A stretch of 64,000 nucleotides of DNA from Reticulitermes speratus. Its lineage: Eukaryota > Arthropoda > Insecta > Blattodea > Rhinotermitidae. The notes below the pieces were generated by a model. The model ran no database searches. It had not been told where the DNA came from and was given only the letters and a program-made list of their open reading frames with translations. A program made the translations under genes and the position numbers. Each line of letters begins with the position of its first letter. Position 1 is the first letter of the stretch. The stretch lies in contig JAJKFL010000013.1 of NCBI GenBank assembly GCA_021186555.1, positions 15,245,243-15,309,242 on the forward strand, read 5' to 3'. Below are positions 36,401-48,400 of this stretch, in pieces.

Positions 36401-39400
36401 GCATAGTCAACTTCTGAACCTGAAGTTGACAGCGTATGAATATCCTCTTCACCCATATCCAATATATCTTCGTCTTCACTTAGTAAGGAGTCTGACAAAT
36501 CTGTGGCCAAGTTGAACTTTACCACTCCACGTGTTTGTGGGTCTTGCTTGTAGTTAACCTCCTGAATGGGGATGGAATCTTTTACAGAGAACCCAGTTCC
36601 AGAAAACTGGTCCAATATTATCTCAAGATCAGATTGCATAGACACACACATTGCAGCCAACTGTAAATCACTTAAAATTGTAGTTTCTCCTTCTGAAGAA
36701 CATGGAATCACTTGCCATTTTGGTACATTGAATTCTAAACCACAAACTTCGCCATATCTATTACATCCAGTAACAAACTTACCTTCAAAACGCTCACAAT
36801 TTACGAACTGTCTAGGGTAAATATTTTTAGAAAGTAAATTATCTACACTAGGCTTTCCTGACTCCGAATCCCAGTGACTGTCTGACCTCACATTCATATG
36901 AACCTCGTACAAGAGTAGGTCTAGCTCTGAAGCCATGCTCTGAACAGAAGCAGCAGCAGCCAAAGTTGAGTGGAATGTAGGTGCCGACTGCAGGTCGTCT
37001 GTGTTACCTGGCGAGGAGAGGAAAGCAGCAACTGCTTCATCCTCTTCTCCCTCTTCATCGTCCTCATATTGGAATTTGTGTTTCACTCTAGGAGGAGTAA
37101 CAGCACGGACGTCCAAGATGGGGGACAGACGTTCCTCAGAAACTTGGATACAGGTCCGAGTCTTGGGGACGGCATCAAGCGGAACTGTTGCTGAGGAACC
37201 TTCAAGCCGTAGGACGGACGAATCTGGAGCTAACTGCTCAGACTCAGCGACAGAGGGGACGGCACAATAATCAAGCATGAGGTCCGAAGTTCGAAGTTTA
37301 GGACCGGTGACATCATGGATCAAATCGAAGGACCGCCTCGTAAGTATGGGTGAAGCCGGAGAAACCCCGGTGCGTAGCCGCGTTTCCACGCTCAATTCGT
37401 GGTCAGAGGAAGAGGACGGGAGTGCTACGGAGTCTGACAACGAGGAATCGGTAGTGTCAATGAGCGAGACTTCTCCTTCCGTAACGGTATTCCAACGCCA
37501 GGGACAGTTTCATGAAGAGACGACCGAGAACCGCCCACGACCGCGACACGGCGGACAGCCTCGGACGATGTTGGCTGCCGGTATATGACTTCGATTGAAC
37601 CGGACACATCGACGGTACGTGTGAAAACCTCCGAAGTTAGAATCTGTGTTACTCCAGACTGAGAAGTCGTCTGTCGGACCATACGGCTTGGGCTGGACGG
37701 CAGCGACGACGGAGTACGAGTACTGAAATCGACGCGCTCGGTAGTTCGCGAAGCCGAAGTCGCGGCGCGAACCGGAGAAGCGGACGGAGAAGGACTCGGC
37801 GCACGACTACTACTTCTCTCTGATGCGACTGCGGACCACTTATCAAGTACAGATTTCATGGACGGGGATGATTCCGGACTAGGTACAGGGGACAGAGGAG
37901 AAAGAGTGTGTGCAATAGCAGTGTCTTTGAGGTCTGTAACATGAGAATGGGGTGTAGTCATATCTTGATCTGCAGGCGCTAGAATTCGCGCACTCCTGGA
38001 AACTGGCATTACTGCTGTCACAAATTTCTTAGTTATTTGTGTCGAATCCGCGGCCTTTAAAACATCGTCACTATCCATTTCAAGCCGTGACTCTAATTCT
38101 GGTGCACGTTTCTTCACCTTGACTTTCAACGTGTTGTCAAGAACCGCTTCAGTAAGTTTTCTGCCTTTTCCAGACACAGTGGCCGCTTTTCTCTGTTCTT
38201 TCACAGCGCAATATACCTTAGATTGCTCACAGCGTTTTATTTTTCCACCGCATTCCTGAGACACATCACCTTCAGGTGATGATTTTTGTAAAGTGGAAGA
38301 GAGGCGTGGCTGTCTGACATTAGAGGAAGAAGATAAATCTCTAGCGACTGGGCGTTTCTGACCGGCGGCGGTGTTACCTGACGATATGGTATTAGTAAGA
38401 TTGGTAACCAATCTCTCTTCCGTAGTCACCAAAGAAGGAGTAGTAACTGCTGATGTCGTCGGCTTAGTATATTTCGAAATCTTTAATTGCTTCTTGGTTT
38501 CTTGAACATTTTTTTCAGGAAACGCGCTTGAGTTTTCAACTTTTTTTGATTTCGAAAGTGTTTGAGGGTTTTGGGTACAGCTCCCGTTGACATTTGTTTT
38601 GGTAAAGGCAGTTTAGACGGCGATGTAGCGCTTGACGAATCTTCACGTTCCGTAGTAACCCTTCTTTTCACAGGAGAGTCTCTGTTAAAATATGAGCTAC
38701 GTTCTGCAACTGTACGTTCAACTTTCAAATCTCTAGAAAGAGTGGACGCCATATAGCCACGATATTTGGATACGGTTCCGCCGCTTGGAACTTGAGTATC
38801 CTGTGAAAATGTATCGGATTCTTTCGGATGGCGAATGACTGTCACACGGTCGTCAGTCTTCTTCATGGCAGCAGTAGGTTTAAGATCCGGTGTGGATTTT
38901 AATACAGTGGAATCACTTTGTACATGCGTCTTAGTCTTTGATTTACTTTTAATAGATCTCTTCTGGATTGAAATCTCATCCCGCGTTGTGTCCTGTGCCA
39001 CCTTCTCAGTATGGTGACTGACCGAAGGTCCAGGAGCATGCAACGTTATGGGTTGACTGGAAATGACATTTTCGCACACACATATAGATCGTGTGGTTCC
39101 AGTCTCAAATTCAAAATACGTAGTACCTGATTCTGTTGTAAATAATTTACCCTCGGTGCCAAAGCTACTGGTCTTATCAGCTGTTAGAGTCACTTCAAGC
39201 AAATCGTCTTCCATTACTATATCATCTTGAGAAACTTGAAACACAGAATTAGATTTCATGTCCCAGTTAGATGGTTCTGTAGGTTTTTCTGTTTTCTCTT
39301 TGGTTGTGTACATAGAGTGTTCTTGCTGAGACGAAACTACAGATTGCAACCGAGAAACAGGCTGAGATGCGTCTACAAAATTAGCTAACATGTCTACAGA

Positions 39401-42400
39401 AGGCTCGAATTTCTCTGAAACAGACAGGCCATCTTCCAGGATGATTTCAGAAATAACAGGCGTTACTCCTTCTGCAGTTGCAGGCGGTTCCATTTCAAGC
39501 AGTCTACGCTGATCCCCGAATGGTGCATGGGAGATGTGTTTTTCTTCTATAGAAACAGAAGTTTCAGTGTCTTGTGACAACTGCTCTGTCTCTTGCAATC
39601 CCCTCTCCGCTATCAATTCAATTGCAGCAGATTCGTGTTCTGCAACAGCTGAGGGACTGGTTTCATGAGAAACGAGACCCTTTTCATACCCAGAGGTGAT
39701 CTCAGCACAGTGCGAAACGGATTCCTCTATAATCTGCTTTTCCACTTCAAGCACTGCAGCAGGCGCATCATCACCACGATGAGTTTCTCTTTCTATTTCA
39801 TCAAGTGGCTCGCTGAGCTTGTCAGATAATTTAGCAGAAACAGATGCCTCAACAATGCCTATAGGAAGGGCTGGAGGCACAAAATGTAATCCGACTCCGC
39901 TCTGTGTTATGTTTTCGATCAGACTTACAGAGGATTTGTCTAATATCCCTTCTTCCTCAAGATAAGTTTCGCCAGATACTAATTCATTGAGTTCTGTGAA
40001 TTTATCTGATGCAGTGTCAACTAGTTCTTCAATTATGGAGGTATCCGACATAAGTTCTGCTTCTCTGTCTCGCCCTGCTATCCCTCGTGCCGGTGTCCCT
40101 ACAGTAGCATCTGGTGCATCTAATACATTGTTTATACTGGGTCTAGGCAACCCACACAGAGTAGCACTCAATGTTTGCTGCACTTCAGTAACTTGTGACA
40201 TACATACAATTGTTCCTGTATTACTAGAACCAGACTGTATATCTGAGTCTTCAGAATCGACTGTAGGCCAACTATCTTTAACCTGAAGCACAACGTAACT
40301 AGAACTTGGACATGAACCACTACCTTCTATTTCGGTTCTAGATAAAGTTTCACTAGAAGCAATTCCTGAAGACGCGTCTCTTGCATAAAATGGGACAGCA
40401 TGCTTAATTATCTCATCGTCAAAATCAAGAACAATTTGTTCTTCTTTAATACAACCAAGATCAGGCAGTTCTACAAACTCACGTGATTCCGAAATTGGTA
40501 ATATTGACGACTCCTTTCCTTCGGGCGTAGGCGTGAGGTCTGGTTTCAACTCTCGGACTTCCTGCTTAATTTGACGTGTAACCTCCCTGACCTCACATAT
40601 AAGTTCTTTCACTTCTGTTTCAGCAACATTAGTGTTAATAACAAGACGCTGCTGGCGCGGTTTTCTTGGAACTCGAACCTTCTCCTCACTTGTATCGCAG
40701 ATCTCACTGCGTGGAAGTACACTTGAGGAAGAGAACAATGTTACGCCAGCCTCAGAAGGAGAAAAGTAAGTTTGTGTATCATCGAATATGCGAGACTTAG
40801 ATTTCAAAGAAGTCGTTTCTTTAAAAGGCTCATCAATTTTAGCATCGCCGAAATCTTCCCTAGAGGTTTCTTCTACGAAATGTGTCTCTAAACCTACAAC
40901 AGTTTTCTGCAATTCAGGGTTAGGCAAAATTTCTTCCTCGTCCTTAGTTATGTTAGGCCCAAAATCATGTGGTGATTCCCGCACTAAGGATGACGTTGAC
41001 AGGCGGTCGGTTACCGACTGCGTATCTGGAGGAAGGTGGACGACCTGATAGCCAGTCGTTACAAGTGACGAATGGGATTTAGTCTCAAATGACGCGGATA
41101 GGCTTATATATGCTTCTGCGTCTGCGCACTCCGTAGTTTCATCTACTTCTTTCTCTACTTTACTCTTCTCTATTACCAGGTCTTGTTCAGACAAAACTTC
41201 CGAAACTTTCTCTACAACTGACATGGCTTCTAGATCACAAGATTCCTGGCCCAAGAGCAGCAATTTCGGAGCCTTTCTCTCAGTGCGTTTGACTTCAGCT
41301 TCACAAACCTCTTCCTCGATCTCACATTTCTTTACCCATAGGTCACTGGGTGGTTGTAACACCGTAGGTTCTCTCTCGGCATCCTTTCCTCTCGTTGCCT
41401 TTAATTCTGATTCAAATTTTTTACTATAAGTGTCCGCTTCTTCTTCTTCTTCTTCTTCTTCTCCGGGAAATGCAGACCCTACTTCAGTCAGTCTCTTGCA
41501 CGTCTCATTATTCAACACATCCTCTTCAAAACATTCCACTTGACGTTTTACATGAGATTTCTCAATATCTTCCTCCATTTCCCCTACTTTGATTCCGACG
41601 GCTTGAATTCCTCCATTTGTTTCTACCTCCGTTATCACGTTAGTGATCAACCCGTCTTCCATATGAAAACTTCCAGATTTTTCTGCAGAAGCCTTATTAT
41701 CGTCTTCACTGAAAAACAAGGGCAGATCAGCTACATCGGATCCCATAGTCGGCATTTCCACAAAAAGTTCTTCTGTCACATCAGTCTCGTCCATTACTTT
41801 TTCGCCTTTCTCAACAATATTCTCACATATTTCCAACATTTGAGTTTCTTCCATAGCTGCACCAACAAGACCAAGATCCTTTCTGTCGACGGACATGTCC
41901 TTCGAAACCAATATATCACTCATTGCATGTTGTTCTAGAACATCTACCAAAGCAAACGCTTTAGCCTCCGCCACTATTAGTGACTTCGGAGCAGTTCGGC
42001 CGGAAACAAATATTTCAGCTACAGGTTTAGAATCCTTTAAGATAGACCCGACGGCAGAAACCACATCTTCCAACATGTCTCCCCCAACAGAAACCTCGGG
42101 TACAACTCTTTCTCCCGTAGACCCCTCCATCTGCATAGATAACGCCACAGCAACATTCACTGCAAGAGGTTGAATTTCGAACGCACCATCTTTTGTCGCC
42201 GATTCTTTTATAATTACCTTTGTATTTTCATCCTTTGCAGGATCCTGCGCTCCTTCGGCAATTTCTAGTGTTTTGCCCTCCATAACACAAACTGGTCTTG
42301 TTATACTTTCAAATTTTTTTGTCAAGGATTTCGCTCTTACATCACCTACGGACGCAGAAATAATTTCTGCCACCTCAGTAACATTTTCTTGCGTCGCAAT

Positions 42401-45400
42401 TTCTTTCGTAAGGTCTACAGTAATATCCTTGGTTGGTTCTTCCTGAAAAATAGTCCGTACTACTCCTAACATTCGCAAATCATTACTAGCCTTTACGTGA
42501 GATTCAAGCAGGCCGGATTCAACACACACTGCCGTATCTCCTAAAACAGAACATACCTGATCTTCCTCTTCAGCGATATCAGCCACCACAGGCGTACAGT
42601 CGTTCCGAACTTCTTGATCTGCCATATATTCGAACACAGTTTCTTTAATTCGGGGTTGCATTATTTCTGCTCCAGAAAATCCCTCTTCAGCGTCTATATC
42701 TAATTCCTTCTCAACTATATCACCGAAAGGCTCTCCTGTTATAAGCGGTTCTCTAGCATATTCTTGTATACCACTTTGTATTTCAGGCATCACAGTCTCA
42801 GTCAAGGATTTGGTATCGTCTACGGTAAACCCAGACGATTCTACAGATGTTCGTTGACAACATTCGTCAATCAGTGCCTCCTTACGCAATTCGTCTGTCT
42901 TAATTACACATGAGGAACCCACATACTCAACCTTCTCTGTCTCAGCTATCACTTCGGACTCAATGTGATGGGTTACTTCTTCTCCGGCAACGGCGTCCGT
43001 GAACACAACATTCCTGACACCTTCAGCTCTTTCCGATTCGTTCACGTGACACAGCTGCTCCTTCAGTAAACACGCGCGACCTTCATCAGCCTCAACGTTT
43101 CTAAGTGTAGTTTTAATTAACCTTTGTTCTTGTGTACCTTGTTCCATAACTTCTTCTGAAACCCTCACAACGTCTTCAACTACCGCGCAATGTGCTTCAC
43201 TTTCACTATCAAAAGCATGAAATTCCTTTCCCTCTTTTTCTCTAAAAACTGATATTTCAGGGACACATATTTGTCCTACAGATTGCTCAAAAAACTCCAC
43301 CCCTTTCCCCAATTTGACTGGATGCTTCAGTGCGTGATGTTCTGCAAAATAATTTTCGGTATCTAATTCACCTCTCATGTCGTTTTGGAATAACGTGTCT
43401 TTTTGCACTGACGTTACAGCAGTTAAAATGCGATTAGCCAACTCTTTATCAGGTGATACGACCCCCTCAACATGCAATTTTCGAACACCCAACCAATCAG
43501 ATGCATCAGTTTCCACTTCAAAATCATTATTCACAAAATCAGTGATTTCTGTCTTCAAAACATGTTCTTTGTCCAAACCAACCTTCTCGCCTTTATATAT
43601 TGTTATTTCGGAGTCGTGATCATATGCTTTGGTACTTATGTCACCTACGGATTCTTCTTCAACAATCATTTGAATAGCTTCCTTCGCCTTAACAGAAACG
43701 TCTTGCACTATTGATTCTGGAAGCGAAAAGACGTCTTCAGGCTTCGTCACAAATACCGGTTCGTGCTCCAATTCGTGCTCTATTTCCTGTACATCCCTTT
43801 CATGTTTGATGGATCCAGCGATAACTCCAGTAATCTTTGCACAAATATCAACATTGACGATCTCAACGGAAACATCCAGCTGTTCGTCAGTAACAGAATT
43901 TTTCGAACCCAACTCAACGCTTTCCTCCGCCGCAGGTGATACAGCGTGAGCTGTTTTTCCAGTTTCGGTTATACGGCAATCGATGACATGCATTTTCGGA
44001 AATTGCTCTTCGACCTGCAATTGAACGTGAAGGCCAGAGTCTTTCTCTGAAAGTACAGTTATAGTTGCCTTTTCTGCATCTGCTCCAATATCACATTCTC
44101 TTTCTTTTACTGTCTTTTCATAGATGTCTTCGTTGACACACTTCCTGGCTGCCGTTGCAACAGACTCCTCTCCTACTTTAGTCTCTCCCACATCGCTCAA
44201 CTCTTCGATCGTTTCGGTTACAGGTCGCGTCTTCGTAATTGCCTCTTCCTTTTGAGATCCTACTTCATCGGTTATTTCGTCCTTTGGAACAATGCCAGTG
44301 GATACAAGCTTACCTTCAATGGTATCTCGATCTGCTGCATCTGATTGAATATTACGCTCGTCAAGTAGAGGCGGGTGCCCTTCATACACTTCGATTACTC
44401 CGGTAGTATTTTTAATTAACTTATTTTTTTCTATGTCTCCTTCCCTTACCACTCTCTCAACTGTTATAAGACGCTTCTCTTCCTTAAAGTTCTCGTATTC
44501 TACAATTACTCCACCAGTCACATGCGCTTCCTCTCCCACACCAATTGAACAATCCTTTACCGAAAAGTCCTCTGTTGCCTTTTTACTAGGCTGTTGTTCT
44601 TCCACGACAGAGTGTTTGTCAACATAATATTCTGGAACTGAAACTAATTCTTTTTCATCCTTCATACACGGAGATTCACTTTCAGTTCTCTCAACTGCTT
44701 CAATTTGCATTGCTTCGCATAATTCAACATCTGCAACGGCAAGGCCTTTGTCAAATAAACCTTCCGTATGTACTGTAACAAAGACATTTTTAAATTCCGG
44801 TTCCCCTTGAAATGGCAAATTTTCACAAGGTTTAAATTTATGTTCTACAACGTAATTTCTAGATTCTTTCAAAGCCGATTTGATTACATCGCCCATAAAC
44901 ACTTCCCCCTCAGACGCCCCCATTCCAAATTCGTGCTCTTGTAATAAGCCAAGTGTTGCTACTTGAGACACCAATTCTGTGGCAGCAATTTCTCCTGCTG
45001 CTTCTACTTCCGTGTCTGATTCCATGGTGAAATGACACACCTGAGCTACGTTCGTGAATCGTTTGTCCGCGTTTTCTGTGACTTCTTGCTCAGGTAAATT
45101 CTGGTTCCGATCGTCAATACACTTATCGACAAGCTCAACCACCTCGATTTCCTTCAGCAAACTATCTTCTGTCCCTAAACTCTTCTTTTCGACTTCCATT
45201 AACGAATACGATTCGAAATCTTTATCTAGCATTTTAAGTTCCTCTTCCTCAACAGAATCGACTCGCGAAACCGAACTCTGAACACGCTTATTTTCCTGTC
45301 GAAAAACGTCCTCTTCCACGATCATTTCCTTCGCCTGAGCATACACGGAACGATCCTCGTATACTTGGTCTTTGGTAACAAGTCCTATGACTTGAGACTG

Positions 45401-48400
45401 CGCGAGAAATACATTGGTTTCTAGTCCACTGTCAAGTGAAATGTATTTTGATACGTTTTCATCTGTTTCTTTACACGGCAGTTTTCCGTCCTGCGTAAGA
45501 TCTGATTCACCACCATCGTCCGCTACGTTAATTACGTCTTCACAACCATCAAGGGCAAGTGTCTCGGATGCTCCTTCACATGCTTCGCATTTATCAGTTT
45601 CCACATCCTTAATCTCTTTGTTTTCAGGCAATTTTACCATCGGGTACATACTATACACTGTGTCTAACTCCTTAGCTGGCTCTTCAATATCATTTCTGTC
45701 GGACACCGTGGTAACTTTCTTCACCTGAATCTCTTCCCCCAAAGTAAGTGATTTCGTAACATCATCCACAGTATCTGCTACACGGAGAGGCAAATCCGCA
45801 GAAACGAAGTCAACAACTAACTCCGTACTTTCAATTTCAGTGGTGTCACAAGCTTTACTAATCTCTACGTTCTTCTCCAATTTCATCCTTTCTACACAAC
45901 GTAATTTACAATTTTCAAGCACGATAGGCACGTCAACAATTCCAGAGTCTTCAGCAGCCTTGTCATTAATTTTCGTAATGTCAGGCTCAATCAGTTTTGC
46001 AGGGAAGTCATGAGTGTGTTTCAAATTAATTTCACTTGGGAAATCTGCCCCTAACGACAGTTCTGTAGCAGAGTATTCCACGCCTGCTGCTAATTCAGGG
46101 TCAATTTTCAGAAAATCTGGGGGCAGAATTTCTTCATTTTCAAACCTTTGAGACAGTACAGAAACTTCGTCTGAAACTTCAGTCACTGTTTCATGACTAC
46201 GATTTCCATGGGCCTCCATTACATGGGTTGTACGGGTTTGATTTTGCCCTCCTTCGATGGTTTCGCTTTCAACTGTCTCGCACATATCTTCCTTAGCAGT
46301 GGTGCCAGTCATCATAATTTTTCGGCCAATCTTAAATTTTCCGGGTGTTAATCGCATTTCATTTTGCTGTCCTTCTGAATCTTCTTTTTGGAATAACACT
46401 TCAGCCTCTATGTTTCGAATCGTCAGTACGTCTCCTACGCAAGTACTATCGCCTTCTATAATTACATCACCTTCATTCATAGCATTATCTACTGCAAGAG
46501 CCTCTTCATTCGTACATTCATCTCTGCAAACCAACTTAACATTCTTATATTCATCTGCAGTTTCTTCCTTCATTGTAATCTGCATTGACCGGACTACGGT
46601 ATGTAACACCTCAACTAATGGAATTTCAGAAGCACATGCATCAGATTCGTGTTCAAAAGTCTTGCTGACCGTGTCTGCCGAAAATACGACCGTTTTCTCA
46701 AGTGACACCACTTCCATTGCATCTTCGTCAGCTCCAGTTACGACGTTCAGCGGAACATATTCTTCCGGCGCAAATGTTTTTGCAATGTTAGCAGTAAACA
46801 AGTGAATTTCTGTTTCAGATGGTTTTTCCTTTGCAGAGTGATCAGCGTATTCAGCTCCATGTTCAGTGGATTCCGACATACTGTCACTTACGTCACTGTT
46901 CCGCCCGACAACGCTTTGCGCCATTGAGCCTCCTATCCGTGCTTCAAGATCTACATTTTTATGTTTCTTTACATCATGTTCATCCTGGAAGGACAAAATC
47001 TCACGTTTATCTACATATTCTCTACTTCTAGATTCCGTTAATTTCATATGGATGTCGAAAAACTCTGCATCGAGCAATTTCTCCTCCTCGCTTATGTCAC
47101 GTCCCGCCCATTTTTTCTTTATTTCTGCAGCTACCAGTTCAGTACCCTCCTCTGCAGTACTTTTTTCTACAGACTGAAGGGTCTTTGTACACGATCTGAG
47201 AATTTCCTCCTTGGGAGTCATCCCGCTTACATATGGCATTTCAGCTCCCCTTTCTTCAACTACTACTTTCTCATCCATATTGGTAGTTGGTTTAATTAAC
47301 CGATATTCATCAGTAATTTCCTCTTTATCTTCTACATCGTGGATTTCAATTTTATCACTCATATCCGCCTGAATAGAATGTACCCTGCATTCAATTTCAC
47401 TTGTCTCCGAAGCCGATTCAGTGTAGGTTGGATCTGCAACAAGTCCATGCGTAATGATAGTCTCGTGTTCGCTAATCATACCCTCTTCTGGCTCATTGCT
47501 TACGAAAGACTTTGCACTGCCTGTGAGTGAAGTCTCTTTTGGTTTGTCGTCCGTCATCTCCCTCCTCAAGGATAATTGGAAAACGTCACTCTTTTCTTCC
47601 TCACCATACCTTCTTTCAGCCTGATCTACATTTTCCATGTCAATAACGAATTTCCCAGGCTCAATCACAGAACCCAGTCCCGTATCATGTGCAGAAACAA
47701 CCCGTTCCGCTCTAATTCCGGTTGTTTCGTATGGTTCGTCACATGTTTCTTTGTATTCAAGAACAACACGTTCTTCAACCGAGATACCGGAACGATCTCC
47801 AAAAATTGCTTCGTCTATTATCACTTCAAAAGGATCGTCTGCCACTGGTTTCTTCTTAGTTTCATACACGTCACTTTTCTTTATTTCACGTTCTACTTCC
47901 TCTGCCGGGGCTATGACTACAGTTGACATCTCTGTCGTTAAGACTTGTCTTTCATTCAGTGTGATGAGTAAGTTGACAGTATCCTCAGTCTCCAGAAAAC
48001 CACGTTCCGCCGAACACGGTTCCTTAAAATCAGTGCCAAGTGCTGTAAACCCCTTTAATTGTGGTACTATTTTGTAAGATTCACTATCGATAGTGGGAGT
48101 TTGAAGCTCCCCGGAAAATTGCCTCACTTCAAATGAAACGTGCCCGTCCGCGTCTTCAGACATCAACTCATTTTTGAATTCATCGACCGTCTCATTCATA
48201 GGATTCGACAGCCTGTGTTTGTCCATCACATCCGCATCAATTCTTTTGTTTTGAACTGTCTGCCTTAGTTCTTGTTCTTCAGCGGGGTCAGTGGTCGCAA
48301 CTATCCGTTTCGGCTCCAAATAATCTGTGTCTACATGTACCACACTTCTGCGTAAAAAAGAAGGGTCCAATTTATCAATTTCTACTTCCGCACTCGTTGA

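Noticed and set aside
46257..46805. A 182-codon plus-strand open frame with hydrophobic and Ser-rich stretches
   Set aside because: It is another shadow of the giant exon in a complementary frame; many similar ones occur along 38500-64000.
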